Under the pieces are notes generated by a model. That model saw only the letters and a list, made by a program, of their open reading frames with translations. It did no database searches and was not told the origin of the DNA. Below, piece by piece: positions 17,775 through 26,769 of a DNA stretch of 62,116 nucleotides. A program made the position numbers and the translations under genes. Numbering within the stretch: the first letter of the stretch is position 1; each line of letters begins with the position of its first letter. The DNA is from Oscillospiraceae bacterium (lineage in GTDB: Bacteria > Bacillota > Clostridia > Oscillospirales > Ruminococcaceae), in the NCBI GenBank assembly GCA_009780025.1, contig WRAV01000008.1, forward strand, positions 1 to 62,116, given 5' to 3'.

Positions 17775-18314
17775 CTAGTTCGCTGTCTGCACCATTGCGC
17801 ATCGCAAAACTTTTTCGCCCATCTTGTAGCCTTTTTGCAGTACCAGTGCCACTGTGTTTTCGCCAAGGTTATCATCTTCGATGTGCATTACGGCGTGGTG
17901 CTTTTCCGGGTCAAAGCTCTCGCCGACCTCACCGAAGGGCTCCACCCCAAAGGAGGCGAGGGTGTCAGCAAAGCTCTTCATGGTCAGCTCAAAGCCTTTG
18001 GCGAAATCGGCGCTGCCGCAGTCGTACTGCTGGGCCCGCTCAAAGTTGTCCTGAACCCCCAGCAGCTTTAGCAGCACACCGGCGGTTGCGGTGGCGTAGG
18101 TTTCGTCCTTCTCTCGCTGCGAGCGCTTGCGGAAGTTGTCGTACTCGGCCATTAGGCGCAGGTGCTTATCTTGAAGCTCGTCGTAAAGTGCCAGCGTCTT
18201 GGCAAGCAGCTCGGTCTCGATTTCGGGCGCAACCTCAGTTTCTTCTATAGGGGGCGGGGATTGTTCCCCGGGGTTTTCGGTGGTTGGGTTTTCCAGCTCG
18301 TTCTCGTTTGTCAT
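17775..18314 (-). CDS. grpE: Nucleotide exchange factor GrpE
   Basis: A 179-residue GrpE. An acidic, disordered N-terminus (about 35 residues) precedes the long coiled coil ([34 protein letters not shown]). The C-terminal beta domain contains [15 protein letters not shown] and [10 protein letters not shown]. GrpE dimers release ADP from DnaK. Its place between hrcA and dnaK is standard. Confidence 0.96.
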   Translation of the reverse strand: MTNENELENPTTENPGEQSPPPIEETEVAPEIETELLAKTLALYDELQDKHLRLMAEYDNFRKRSQREKDETYATATAGVLLKLLGVQDNFERAQQYDCGSADFAKGFELTMKSFADTLASFGVEPFGEVGESFDPEKHHAVMHIEDDNLGENTVALVLQKGYKMGEKVLRCAMVQTAN

Positions 18315-18451
18315 GTGTCTGCTCGGGCTCCTTTCGTATGGTGGTTATTGTAGGGGAAGCGCACTCGGGCGCTCCGGCCTATTCATGTCATACTTCCGGT
18401 ATACGGCGGGTCGCCCAGTGTGCGACCGCTATATCTCAATATAAATACCGC

Positions 18452-19486
18452 TCAATCCCTACTCAGCGTCTCCGTCAACAACTCCCCCAGCGTATGGGCA
18501 AAATATTCAAGGTGTGGTATAAGTCTCGCGTAGTCAATCCGCACCGGGCCAATCAGTCCGATTGTGCCGGCGGGTGTGCCGTCCACCTCGTAGCCGGTCA
18601 TAACTACGGCGGAGTCGCTGAGCTCCATGGTTTGGTTTTCCTTGCCGATAATTATCTTGAAGTTCTGGCCATCTCCCTTGGTGGCGAAGAGGGCCTGCAG
18701 GCTGTCTCGGTTTTCGAGCATGAGCAGCAGGTCGCGCACCAGGCGGTTGAGCTCGCCATATTCGAGCAGTTTGGCCGAGCCGCTTACGTAATACTGGCCG
18801 TCGCTGACCTCACGGCAGAGCTCGAAAATCGCGGTCAGGATGGGGTTGAACACCCGGGAGTACTCCCCCAGATTGACCGACATGGCCCCCAGGTAAGCCG
18901 ATGAGACCTCGTCGATGCTCATTCCGCCCAAGCGCCCATTGGCGAACTTGTTAAAGAAGTCGATAAGCCTGTCACTGACCTGAAAGTCCACCCGGCAGAC
19001 CTTGTTGCGTATAATCCCATTGGAAGCAATCAGAAGTATAACCACTGTGTTAGAGCCTGCCGCAATCAGCTCCAGCCGGCGGATACGCACTGTCTTCGGG
19101 GTGATAGACGAGGTCACTGTGGCGCAGTTTGTGTAGCTGGAGAGCGCCTCTGCCGCGTCCTCGAGCAGCTTATCCGGGTCGGGGTTGCGCACGTTAAAGA
19201 GGGAGTCTATCTCGGTGCGCTCCTCTGCGGTGAGAGGTGCGGGGCGCATGAGAGCATCTATATATTCCCGGTATCCCAGGTGCGAGGGCACTCGCCCAGC
19301 CGATGTGTGCGGCTGCTCCAAATAGCCCATCTCGAACAGCCAGGCCATGTCGCTGCGCACAGTCGCAGAGGAAACGTTAAACCCCAACTTGCCAGTAAGC
19401 AGCTTAGAGCCCACAGGCTCGCCGGTGTGTATATAAGTTTCTACAATCGCGGCCAAAATAGCCTGTTTGCGCTCGTTTAGCTTCAT
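18452..19486 (-). CDS. hrcA: Heat-inducible transcription repressor HrcA
   Basis: A 344-residue HrcA. The N-terminal winged helix (MKLNERKQAILAAIVETYIH, then GEPVGSKLL and SSATVRSDMAWLFEMGYL) binds CIRCE. A GAF-like domain with the inserted dimerisation region follows, and the family tail FAHTLGELLTE ends the protein. HrcA needs GroE for activity and represses dnaK and groE operons. As first gene of the operon it should autoregulate through the CIRCE copy 34 bases upstream of its start. Confidence 0.96.
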   Translation of the reverse strand: MKLNERKQAILAAIVETYIHTGEPVGSKLLTGKLGFNVSSATVRSDMAWLFEMGYLEQPHTSAGRVPSHLGYREYIDALMRPAPLTAEERTEIDSLFNVRNPDPDKLLEDAAEALSSYTNCATVTSSITPKTVRIRRLELIAAGSNTVVILLIASNGIIRNKVCRVDFQVSDRLIDFFNKFANGRLGGMSIDEVSSAYLGAMSVNLGEYSRVFNPILTAIFELCREVSDGQYYVSGSAKLLEYGELNRLVRDLLLMLENRDSLQALFATKGDGQNFKIIIGKENQTMELSDSAVVMTGYEVDGTPAGTIGLIGPVRIDYARLIPHLEYFAHTLGELLTETLSRD

Positions 19487-19519
19487 GTTTCCTCACCTGC
19501 CATCAGGCTGAATCTTTGG

Positions 19520-19546
19520 TTGGCACTCTGTGCTGTCGAGTGCTAA
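19520..19546 (-). promoter_or_regulatory. CIRCE operator (HrcA binding site)
   Basis: TTGGCACTC-N9-GAGTGCTAA matches the CIRCE consensus TTAGCACTC-N9-GAGTGCTAA in all but one base. It lies between the -10 element and the hrcA start, the classic position for HrcA repression of the dnaK operon. Confidence 0.95.
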
Positions 19547-19551
19547 TACAT

Positions 19552-19580
19552 ACTTTACCACTTATTTCTGGTTTTGTCAA
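19552..19580 (-). promoter_or_regulatory. Sigma-A-type promoter of the heat-shock operon
   Basis: On the minus strand TTGACA (19580-19575) and TAAAGT (19557-19552) are spaced by 17 bases. The transcription start would fall in the CIRCE element immediately downstream. Confidence 0.85.
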
Positions 19581-19637
19581 GGGGATTCATAGATTGTTTG
19601 CAATTGCAAAGCGGCGACATGTAGTCGCCGCTTCTTA

Positions 19638-19731
19638 ATACTTGTTTCACTTCAAAATTAACAGCTCCGCTGCCACACACTCGTGGAGTGTGTAAACTTG
19701 AAAAATAAAGTGCATTTTTCAAGTTTAATGG
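19638..19731. repeat. Multi-hairpin intergenic element, short copy
   Basis: It begins with CTTGTTTCACTTCAAAA and contains the hairpins CACACTC-gtg-GAGTGTG and CTTGAAAAA-taaagtgca-TTTTTCAAG. The same ends bound a longer version at 34206-34368. Just before it, 19611-19629 forms GCGGCGAC-atgta-GTCGCCGC. Function unknown; mobile repeat or small structured RNA are both possible. Confidence 0.5.
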
Positions 19732-19752
19732 CGATATTAAGTCAACAGTTTG

Positions 19753-19902
19753 CTATGCGCTCTTTTCAAGCTGTTCTGGCGCCGGCACAACCGCGTACTT
19801 CTCGCAGGCTCTTTTGTACGCCCGCTGGATAAGCCGCTGGGCGATTAAGACGCTTAGTGTGGCTGCGATCGATATTGCCAGGCATCTAATAAATGTGCTC
19901 AT
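19753..19902 (-). CDS. Small membrane protein, 49 residues
   Basis: A short frame with a good ribosome site (GAGAGG, 8 bases before the ATG). It encodes MSTFIRCLAISIAATLSVLI, a single hydrophobic segment, then a strongly basic stretch (QRLIQRAYKRACEKYA) and an EQLEKSA end. One-pass topology with a basic cytoplasmic side is likely. I recognise no family. It is isolated between the heat-shock promoter region and a CBM9-like gene. The ribosome site and amphipathic design argue that it is real, but no homology can be checked here. Confidence 0.5.
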   Translation of the reverse strand: MSTFIRCLAISIAATLSVLIAQRLIQRAYKRACEKYAVVPAPEQLEKSA

Positions 19903-19983
19903 AGGTTTACCTCTCTAAATACAAATCGACGTGCGTATAGGGGTGCTCTTGACCGGCCCCAGCCCGTTATAGTATTGTCGCAA

Positions 19984-20562
19984 TCATTGCGGTGCAATCA
20001 CGAGCCGGCCCATGCTGTCTCCGGAGTATGGGTCCCCGGCAAAATCGGCTGGGAAAAAGCTACCGCTGTGGGCCATTTCCGGGCCCGGGCAGAGTTTGTA
20101 GAAGTTGCCGGCCAGCGCACGGCCTTCATCTAGGTTTAGCGTCCCGCCTAGAGTTTCCAGCCAGTCGAGCGGTAGTGCGGCTAGCCCGCCCCAGTAGATA
20201 CCTTGCAAATCCTCCCCGTTGTGGGGGTGCAGTGCAAAGCCTGACGGCGGATTTATCGCGCGCTCCAGCCCGCTTTCTTCCAGAAGAGAGAAGGCGCAGC
20301 TGCCATCCGGCTTTAGTGAGAGTGCAAGAGCCAGCTCCGGTTTTTGTGGGAAGAGATAGAACACCCCGCGCAACTCGCTGCCCTGGGGCGGCGAGAGCTC
20401 GAATGCCCACATGCGCACAAACAGGCTCCGGCTGTCCAGGCAGATGTTGCACTGGGCGTAGGGTTTGTAGTCGCGTTTTTCGAGAGGGTAGTCTTTTATC
20501 ACCGCAACCGGCAGAGTGTCGAGTTCTGAAAGGCTGGAGATGTGGAAAACCTTGAAGGACAT
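19984..20562 (-). CDS. Carbohydrate-binding family 9-like protein (tentative)
   Basis: A 192-residue protein without signal peptide or membrane segment. The strand-rich pattern and the late motif GNFYKLCPGPEMAHSGSFFP resemble the CBM9-like proteins that occur as stand-alone cytoplasmic proteins in Clostridia, where GNFYK and a final Pro-His or Pro-Ala loop recur. If so, it binds a sugar end or serves an unknown cytoplasmic role. A GGAG site precedes the ATG. The family assignment is based on motif memory only. Confidence 0.5.
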   Translation of the reverse strand: MSFKVFHISSLSELDTLPVAVIKDYPLEKRDYKPYAQCNICLDSRSLFVRMWAFELSPPQGSELRGVFYLFPQKPELALALSLKPDGSCAFSLLEESGLERAINPPSGFALHPHNGEDLQGIYWGGLAALPLDWLETLGGTLNLDEGRALAGNFYKLCPGPEMAHSGSFFPADFAGDPYSGDSMGRLVIAPQ

Positions 20563-20596
20563 GGCGAGGCTCCTTTTTACGTCAGTGAGTATTGTG

Positions 20597-21403
20597 TTAG
20601 TTGATAATCATGGGCTCGTGCGGGACTACTGGTGCGGGTATGCCCAGCTCTTCGTGGGTGACGACTCCATCGCGCAGGGCCTTGTCACGCAGCTCCAGAT
20701 AGAACCCGGCATCGGCGGTCCAGAAGTACGGCCCAACGTAGAGCAGATAAATGGCGGCGGAAGCGAGAGCGCCAAGTATAAACCCACCCGGTCCACCGAA
20801 AGCCAGAACAGCAGCTGGCAGGCCGGTGAGTATAAACCAACCAAAAAAGCTGAGGACAAAGATAAAAATTGCGCCTCTGTGGCCCTTGGTGATGCGCATA
20901 CAGATTTTGAGCGCCTGTGTAGCCTTAACGCTGGGGCAATCGGCCAGGATGTTGGGGGTAAAGAAATATGCCATCGACATTACTATAACAGGTATGGTAA
21001 ATAGTAAGGCAAGCACGGGAGACCAGCCCAGTGTGTAAGTGACAACAATCGGTATTGACCAGAGAGTAAGCCAAAGAGTCATCCACGCCATGCCGCCAAG
21101 CTTGCGCCAAAAGTTTACCCCAAGTCCGGTAAATATTTCACCGGCGCTGGCATACTCACGCTTGTAGAGTTTGATGTATTCGCCCAACATGTTTACCATC
21201 ATCACCCATAGTATGAACATACCGGCGATGAACACGATCCAGTACGCCGTGCCCTGCCCGCCGGTGGCGCGTTCAACCATATTGTCCAGCCACCCCGAGA
21301 CAAAGCTCATCAAAGCAAAAGTGAAAGTGAGGAGTATAGCGGTGCCGCGCTGTGCACCCATGGCCTCTTTGGCCAGAGTCTTGATTTCGGGCCTTGTTTT
21401 CAT
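20597..21403 (-). CDS. DUF975 family membrane protein (copy A)
   Basis: A 268-residue integral membrane protein with five or six hydrophobic segments. The DUF975 hallmarks are the amphipathic N-terminus MKTRPEIKTLAKEAM, YFFTPNILADCPSVKATQAL (the D-x-P segment), ITKGHRGAIFIFVLSFFGW, and PYFWTADAGFYLELRDK. The ATG at 21403 has AAGGTGG upstream; a GTG four codons earlier is less likely. Function unknown. The next gene upstream is a close paralogue in the same orientation, which points to a tandem duplication. Confidence 0.8.
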   Translation of the reverse strand: MKTRPEIKTLAKEAMGAQRGTAILLTFTFALMSFVSGWLDNMVERATGGQGTAYWIVFIAGMFILWVMMVNMLGEYIKLYKREYASAGEIFTGLGVNFWRKLGGMAWMTLWLTLWSIPIVVTYTLGWSPVLALLFTIPVIVMSMAYFFTPNILADCPSVKATQALKICMRITKGHRGAIFIFVLSFFGWFILTGLPAAVLAFGGPGGFILGALASAAIYLLYVGPYFWTADAGFYLELRDKALRDGVVTHEELGIPAPVVPHEPMIIN

Positions 21404-21467
21404 GGTAGATTCCACCTTAAATTATTTGAATGTTTGTTAACGCAGAATACAACCTATATTATATTGC

Positions 21468-22265
21468 TCAGTTGATGATAATATTCTCATATATGGTGGG
21501 CAAAGGCTCGGGCAAGCCTAGCTCTTCGTAGGTAACTACGCCGTCGCACAGGGCTTTGTCGCGCAGTTCCAGGTAGAGCCCAGCGAAAGCTGTGTAGAAG
21601 TACGGCCAGAGGTAGAGCGTCCAAACGACACTGGTAAGATAAAAACCGAGCATGAACGAGTCAGCTGCCACACCCAGAATGGAGCCTGGAAGTCCGAAAA
21701 GCAGAACCCAGCCCATAAAGCTGAGGCAGAAGACAAAAACATCAGCCCTGTGCCCTTTTGTAATCCGTATAGAAATTTTGAGCGCCTGGATAGCTTTGAC
21801 ACTGGGGCAGTCGGCCAAAATGCTATAAGTGAAGTAGAAGGCAAGCAACCCAACTAAGACCGGCATCATTAACAGCAGAATCAATCCGGGAGGTAAATCA
21901 AATATGGTATCAACGATAAGCGGCAACGACACCCAGAGCATTATCAAGAGAGCGCCGCCCAGCTTGTGCCAAAAATTCACCGTAAAGCCGGTGAATATCC
22001 CGCTCGTAGAGGCTTTTTCGCCCTTGTAAATTTTGATGAATTCACATGTCATGTTTACCATTACAAGCCCTGTTACCGCCATGCGCGCGGCATACACAAT
22101 CCAGTACACGACGCCTTGGCTGCCGGTGTCAGCCGCGATAAACGTGTCCAGCCTCATCGAGGCTGCCGTTATCAGCCCAAGCAAAAAAATGAGCAGTATA
22201 GCGGTGCCGCGCTGAGCTCTCATGGCCTCCCTGGCCAAAGCTTTAATTTCAGGCCGTGTCTTCAT
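21468..22265 (-). CDS. DUF975 family membrane protein (copy B)
   Basis: A 265-residue paralogue of the preceding gene. It shares the N-terminal MKTRPEIKALAREAM, ILADCPSVKAIQALKI, RITKGHRADVFVFCLSFMGW and the FYLELRDK-like C-terminal block, while the middle membrane segments diverge. Start chosen at 22265 after GGGGTG; a start two or three codons earlier is possible. It follows argS on the same strand with a short gap. Confidence 0.8.
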   Translation of the reverse strand: MKTRPEIKALAREAMRAQRGTAILLIFLLGLITAASMRLDTFIAADTGSQGVVYWIVYAARMAVTGLVMVNMTCEFIKIYKGEKASTSGIFTGFTVNFWHKLGGALLIMLWVSLPLIVDTIFDLPPGLILLLMMPVLVGLLAFYFTYSILADCPSVKAIQALKISIRITKGHRADVFVFCLSFMGWVLLFGLPGSILGVAADSFMLGFYLTSVVWTLYLWPYFYTAFAGLYLELRDKALCDGVVTYEELGLPEPLPTIYENIIIN

Positions 22266-22292
22266 TGTCATCACCCCAAGTTGTCTGTCTCT

Positions 22293-23993
22293 TTACATAC
22301 TCTCCGGCGCGTCGATTTTCATGAGCGCCAAGGTATTGGACAGCGCTGTTCTGGTACAGAGGCAGAGCCGCAGCCGAGCCTGCATCAGAGGCTCGTTGTC
22401 CACGCTTACCCGGCAGGCGGTGTAGAACTTGTGGAAGAGGGTGGCGAGGTCAATGGCGTAGCGGGTCAGGCCGCTGGGATCCATTCGGGTGGCTGCTGTG
22501 GCAACCTCGCCGGGCAGCTGTGCCAGCCTGCGAATAAGTGCAATTTCCTCCGGCGCGCTGAGCAGGAGCAATTCTTGTTGGGTCACATCCCTGGGTGAGA
22601 TACCATCTCCGGCCAGCTTCTTGAGGATAGAGCAAATTCGCGCGTAGGCGTACTGGACGTAGAACACCGGGTTCTGCGAGGTCTGCTCGGCGGCAAGCGT
22701 TAGGTCGAAATCCATTGCCGAGCCCGGCTGCTGCATGTTGAAAAAGAACCGGGCGGCGTCGGCAGGGACAATCTCTAAAAGGTCGCGCAGGGCGGTGCTG
22801 TGGCCGCTGCGTTTGCTCATACGGTAGGGCTCGCCGTCCTTCATCAGCCGCACTAGCTGCATAAGGACGATTTCGAGCTTATCGCCGCTCAGGCCGACAG
22901 CGTCCATAGCACCCTTTAGCCGGGCCACGTGGCCGTGGTGGTCGGCTCCCCAGATGTTTATTACGGTGTCAAACCCGCGCAAGGCAAACTTGTCGTAGTG
23001 GTATGCGATGTCGGCGGCGAAGTAGGTAGGGTTGCCGTTCTGGCGGATAAGCACTTCGTCCTTTTCTGCGCCGAACTCACTTGCTTTGTACCAGAGCGCG
23101 CCCTCTTTTTCGTAGGCTAGGCCCTTCTCTGTGAGGATGCCCACAATTTTTTCGACCAAGCCATTTTTGTAAAGCGTGCTCTCCCGGAACCAGACGTCGT
23201 AGTTTATCCGGTAGGCGTCAAGGTCGCGCTCCATGGCGGCGATGTTTGTGGGCAGGCCAAAGTCTACCAGCGCCTGGCGCTGCTGTTCTTCTGACAGGGC
23301 TAGCAAGCTGTCGCCGTGCTCGTCGGCATATCTCTGCGCCAGCTCTTTGATGTCCTCGCCCTGGTAGCCGTCCTCGGGGAAGGTAACGGCCTCCTCGCCC
23401 TTAAAGATTTGCAGGTACCGCGCCTGCAAAGAAATACCGAATTTTTCTATTTGGTTGCCCGCATCGTTGACGTAGAACTCGCGGGTTACGCTGTGGCCGC
23501 TGGCCTCAAGCGCGCCTGCCAGGCAGTCGCCGATTGCGCCGCCCCGGGCGTTGCCCATATGCATCGGACCGGTGGGGTTAGCCGAGACAAATTCGACCAT
23601 AACCTTTTTGCCGGCACCGTGGTCAGTTTTGCCGTAGTCGGTGCCAAGGGTGGTCACGCTTTGGAGTACCTGGGCGAACCACTCCCGCCCAACGAAAAAG
23701 TTTAGAAATCCGGGCCCGGCAATTTCCCCACGCTCGAAAAAACTGCCATCGAAGTCCAAATTCTCCAGGATAGCCTGGGCAATTTTGGGCGGCGGCATGC
23801 GAAAAGCCTTAGCCCCAACCAACGCGATATTGGCGGCGAAGTCACCGTGGGCGGTGTCGCCGGGTATCTCAACCGCGAATTCCGGTGGCTGCACTTCAGG
23901 TAGGCTGCCATGTTTGGCGGCTTTTTCTATTGCGGCAATCACAAGGGCGCGAACCTGGGCGGTTGCATCCCGGACTAAATCTTTTGGTATCAT
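22293..23993 (-). CDS. argS: Arginyl-tRNA synthetase
   Basis: A 566-residue class I aminoacyl-tRNA synthetase charging tRNA-Arg. The N-terminal Add-1 domain precedes the catalytic core. The core has FVSANPTGPMHMGNARGG, containing the HIGH-like HMGN, near residue 135, and YRMSKRSG, the KMSKS equivalent, near residue 390. The C-terminal DALR anticodon-binding domain starts near residue 450. It overlaps the DUF1934 gene by 4 bases (ATGA), the usual Firmicutes pairing. Confidence 0.97.
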   Translation of the reverse strand: MIPKDLVRDATAQVRALVIAAIEKAAKHGSLPEVQPPEFAVEIPGDTAHGDFAANIALVGAKAFRMPPPKIAQAILENLDFDGSFFERGEIAGPGFLNFFVGREWFAQVLQSVTTLGTDYGKTDHGAGKKVMVEFVSANPTGPMHMGNARGGAIGDCLAGALEASGHSVTREFYVNDAGNQIEKFGISLQARYLQIFKGEEAVTFPEDGYQGEDIKELAQRYADEHGDSLLALSEEQQRQALVDFGLPTNIAAMERDLDAYRINYDVWFRESTLYKNGLVEKIVGILTEKGLAYEKEGALWYKASEFGAEKDEVLIRQNGNPTYFAADIAYHYDKFALRGFDTVINIWGADHHGHVARLKGAMDAVGLSGDKLEIVLMQLVRLMKDGEPYRMSKRSGHSTALRDLLEIVPADAARFFFNMQQPGSAMDFDLTLAAEQTSQNPVFYVQYAYARICSILKKLAGDGISPRDVTQQELLLLSAPEEIALIRRLAQLPGEVATAATRMDPSGLTRYAIDLATLFHKFYTACRVSVDNEPLMQARLRLCLCTRTALSNTLALMKIDAPESM

Positions 23994-24424
23994 TGTTTGG
24001 GCGCACTCTCCTTTATTTGGATATACATTTCGTTTTCACTTGCGTACATTGAGTTAATGTCCAGAGAATATTTTATCTCAAGGTTGCCGCCGTCCTCGGC
24101 CAGCGTGCTCTTTATTCGGCTGCCCTGTACCCCGACCAGCAAGTCGCCGTATCCGACGTCGTAGTGGCATTGGTGGCGAACCCCCCGCTCAACGATCAGC
24201 TGGGAGTTGGCGGTACCGGTGCGCACGAGAGTCACCATTTTTTCCGGCTCGACCTTCAGCGTGGTAGTGGAGCCCTCGTAGCCGGTGGATTCGCTCTCCT
24301 CGTAGCTGATGTAAAAACATCCGCCACGCTTATAGTATTGCCCGGTGGTGAACAGCTCGATTATATCGTAATCATCCTCGCTGCTCTGCACGCTTTTTAT
24401 ATTGATTAGCACGTCTTTTTTCAT
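23990..24424 (-). CDS. DUF1934 domain protein (YwiB-like)
   Basis: A 144-residue beta-barrel-type protein. Features are the VLINIKSVQ start, a YYISYEESESTG-like strand, the E-G-S-x-T-T-L-K-V segment, LIVERG and a final EIKYSLDIN strand. DUF1934 proteins form lipocalin-like barrels of unknown ligand and lie upstream of argS in many Firmicutes, as here with ATGA coupling. It starts MKKDVLINI after an AAGGG site. Confidence 0.88.
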   Translation of the reverse strand: MKKDVLINIKSVQSSEDDYDIIELFTTGQYYKRGGCFYISYEESESTGYEGSTTTLKVEPEKMVTLVRTGTANSQLIVERGVRHQCHYDVGYGDLLVGVQGSRIKSTLAEDGGNLEIKYSLDINSMYASENEMYIQIKESAPKQ

Positions 24425-24637
24425 AGGGGAGCCCTTTCGTGTGGTGGCTGAGGTTGGTAGACATATAGCTGGTTTTTTTGGCCACCTATTGTGCCGCTGT
24501 TACGACACCGGTTTTGCAAAAATACCAAGATAAATAGGTGCGCACCCCTGGCATACTATATATTATATAGCCCACAGAGTAAAAATCTTCCTCTATCGCA
24601 ATTGTACCACAACATTTGTAGAAAATCCACGATTACT

Positions 24638-26014
24638 TTAGAGGGCCGGTCCGCTGCGCTTAACCGGGTTGCGTTTGACAAATTCGCCGTGACCGGGCTT
24701 GCCGACGAACTCGCCGTCTTTATATACCAGCGCGCCCTTGCTGTAAGTGCGTACCGGGTAACCTTTTAGCTGCACACCCTCCCAGATGGTGTAGTCGATA
24801 GTCGAGTGCATATTTTTCTGAGAGATAGTGAAGTCCTTGCTGGGGTCGTAGAGCACGATGTCGGCGTCGCTGCCGGGCGCGATGTAGCCCTTTTGGGGTG
24901 CGCAGCCGAACAGCTTTGCCGGGTTTGCACAGCAGAGTTCCACCGCACGCTCAAAGCTTATCCGGCCTTTGTTCGCCTCGCTGAGCAGGTAAGGGTAGAG
25001 GTTTTCGATACCCATGCAGCCGTTGGGAATCTTAGTAAAGTCATCCTTCCCCCAGTCCTTTTCGGTCGTCTGGAAGGGGCAGTGGTCGGTGGCGACTGTG
25101 GCGATGTTGCCGTTTTCGATACCCAACCAGAGCGCGTCCTGGCTTGCCTGGCCTTTCATGGGCGGGGAGCAGACAAAGTTGCGGCCGTCCGGGCGCTTGT
25201 AGACCTCGCAAGTGAAGTTGAGGTAGTGAGGACAAGTCTCGGCGAAGATAGGGTAGCCTTCTGTGCGTGCCTTCTCGACAGCTTTCATGCCGTCTTCGCA
25301 GCCAAGGTGAACGATGTAGAGGGGTGCGCCAACGCTTTTTGCCAGCTCAATGGCACGAATGTCGGCCTCGGACTCGACGAACTCCGGTCGGCTGAGGTAG
25401 TGGTACCAAGCGCTGGTCTTGCCTTGGGCGATAAACTCGGCCTTGCGGATCTCGAGCACGTCATGGTTTTCGGCGTGAACCATTACCAGCGCGCCTATGT
25501 CCTTGCTTCGCCTGAGCACTTTATAAAAAACGCCGTCCGTTATGCCGAAAGCGTAGGTCATAAACACCTTAAAACTGGTGACGCCCATGTTGACAGCGGA
25601 TTCCATCTCGTCAAGAATGTCGTCGGTGAGGTCGGTTATGGCCACATGGAAGCCGTAGTCCACGCAGGCTTTTGGCGCGGCCAGCTTGTCCCTGCCCTTG
25701 ACAGCCTCCAGCAGACCCTGGCCATTGCCCTGCATTACAAAGTCGATGACCATAGTTACCCCGCCGCAGGCTGCCGCACGGGTGCCGGTCATATAGTCAT
25801 CAGCGGAGAGTGTGTCGCCGACGGGCAGCTCCAGGTGAGTGTGGACGTCCAGCCCGCCGGGCAGCACCAGCAGGTCGGTGGCATCGACAATCTCCGCTCC
25901 CTGTGGATCAAGGCCTATTCCCACCGCGACCACTTTGCCGGACTTAACCGCCACATCCGCTTTATAGCGGCCATTAGAGTTTACAACTGTCCCGTTTTTT
26001 ATCAAGAGGTCCAT
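24638..26014 (-). CDS. hydA: Dihydropyrimidinase (D-hydantoinase)
   Basis: A 458-residue cyclic amidohydrolase that opens dihydropyrimidine or 5-substituted hydantoin rings. Metal ligands are visible in order: HTHLE (two His), GVTSFKVFM (the carboxylated Lys), MVHAEN and YIVHLG (His), and VATDHCPF (Asp). The length and the GSDADIVLYDP tail match the hydantoinase/dihydropyrimidinase group rather than allantoinase. The ATG at 26014 follows a GGGAG site; the longer upstream frame runs into a repeat. No other pyrimidine-degradation gene is nearby, so substrate and pathway are open. Confidence 0.9.
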   Translation of the reverse strand: MDLLIKNGTVVNSNGRYKADVAVKSGKVVAVGIGLDPQGAEIVDATDLLVLPGGLDVHTHLELPVGDTLSADDYMTGTRAAACGGVTMVIDFVMQGNGQGLLEAVKGRDKLAAPKACVDYGFHVAITDLTDDILDEMESAVNMGVTSFKVFMTYAFGITDGVFYKVLRRSKDIGALVMVHAENHDVLEIRKAEFIAQGKTSAWYHYLSRPEFVESEADIRAIELAKSVGAPLYIVHLGCEDGMKAVEKARTEGYPIFAETCPHYLNFTCEVYKRPDGRNFVCSPPMKGQASQDALWLGIENGNIATVATDHCPFQTTEKDWGKDDFTKIPNGCMGIENLYPYLLSEANKGRISFERAVELCCANPAKLFGCAPQKGYIAPGSDADIVLYDPSKDFTISQKNMHSTIDYTIWEGVQLKGYPVRTYSKGALVYKDGEFVGKPGHGEFVKRNPVKRSGPAL

Positions 26015-26063
26015 TCCGTCAACAGCTCCCTTATATGCATTCTTTACGATGCTTGCATTAAAC

Positions 26064-26100
26064 CACCCCGGCGCATATGCGCCACCCCTCCAGGGAGGAG
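26064..26100. repeat. Short member of the GGCGCATNNGCGCC / CCCTCCAGGGAGG repeat family
   Basis: CCGGCGCATATGCGCCACCC followed by a CTCC-AGGGAG palindrome, matching the core of the repeats at 28746-28893 and 17701-17764. Confidence 0.5.
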
Positions 26101-26131
26101 AATTATGTGTATACAATGCGCCTCTAAATCC

Positions 26132-26527
26132 TCACGCCTTGCGCGCTTGGCCAGCCTGAAGGTATTTATTCTTGCGGATATTCTTAGCGCAGTAGTAGAT
26201 ACACAAGGTGCCAACAAGGATATCAAGCAGGCTGCCTACCACGATTTGCTCCGGTATATCAATCGCCAGCAGCACTGTGTTGGAGGTTAGTGCTAAGTTG
26301 AACGCAAACACCGCCGTTTGCACCACAAAAAACTGCACAAAGTGCCGCAGGTGCAGGGTGAAGATAAACCTGCGCACCAGCAAAAACATCCCGTGCAAAA
26401 CAACCAGCGAAGTGAGCGTAAGCACAATTGGCGGCAGACCGCTAAACCCACGAGCAAACAAAATGACAACGCCGACAAGCCTGACCGCAGTAGTCAGAAA
26501 CACAAGCGCGTATAATGTTTTTTTCAT
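26132..26527 (-). CDS. Four-helix membrane protein of unknown function
   Basis: A 131-residue protein with four hydrophobic segments: residues 4-24, 31-51, about 62-82 and 91-111. It ends in a basic tail (KNIRKNKYLQ). A GGAGGG site lies 8 bases before the ATG. I recognise no family. It stands alone between the hydantoinase gene and the divergent uvrB promoter. Confidence 0.6.
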   Translation of the reverse strand: MKKTLYALVFLTTAVRLVGVVILFARGFSGLPPIVLTLTSLVVLHGMFLLVRRFIFTLHLRHFVQFFVVQTAVFAFNLALTSNTVLLAIDIPEQIVVGSLLDILVGTLCIYYCAKNIRKNKYLQAGQARKA

Positions 26528-26699
26528 TGTGATGCCCTCCTGTTACCATGCTTGCAATCAAGTTATCATTCTTAAGACCAATCTGCGGTTTGCGCCTTAA
26601 GTTGCAAGCGTAGATCATACAGCTTCTATCCCACAAAATTCTCCAAGATTATCAACTGCTATTGTACCACAAATCCTACTCCTGTCAAAGGCGGTACCC

Positions 26700-26728
26700 T
26701 TGACAAAAAATGCGCGCCATATTACAAT
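26700..26728 (+). promoter_or_regulatory. Sigma-A-type promoter of uvrB
   Basis: TTGACA and TACAAT separated by 17 bases, with about 40 bases from the -10 to the uvrB start. I looked for the Gram-positive LexA box (GAAC-N4-GTTC or CGAAC-type) around it and did not see one. Confidence 0.8.
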
Positions 26729-26769
26729 TATACGTCACGATAACGTGGAGATTATTCGGGGGCGAAAAA

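Noticed and set aside
24806-26290. A 494-codon open frame on the plus strand opposite the hydantoinase gene
   Set aside because: It is the GC-rich antisense shadow of a well-supported gene, with no ribosome site or family pattern.
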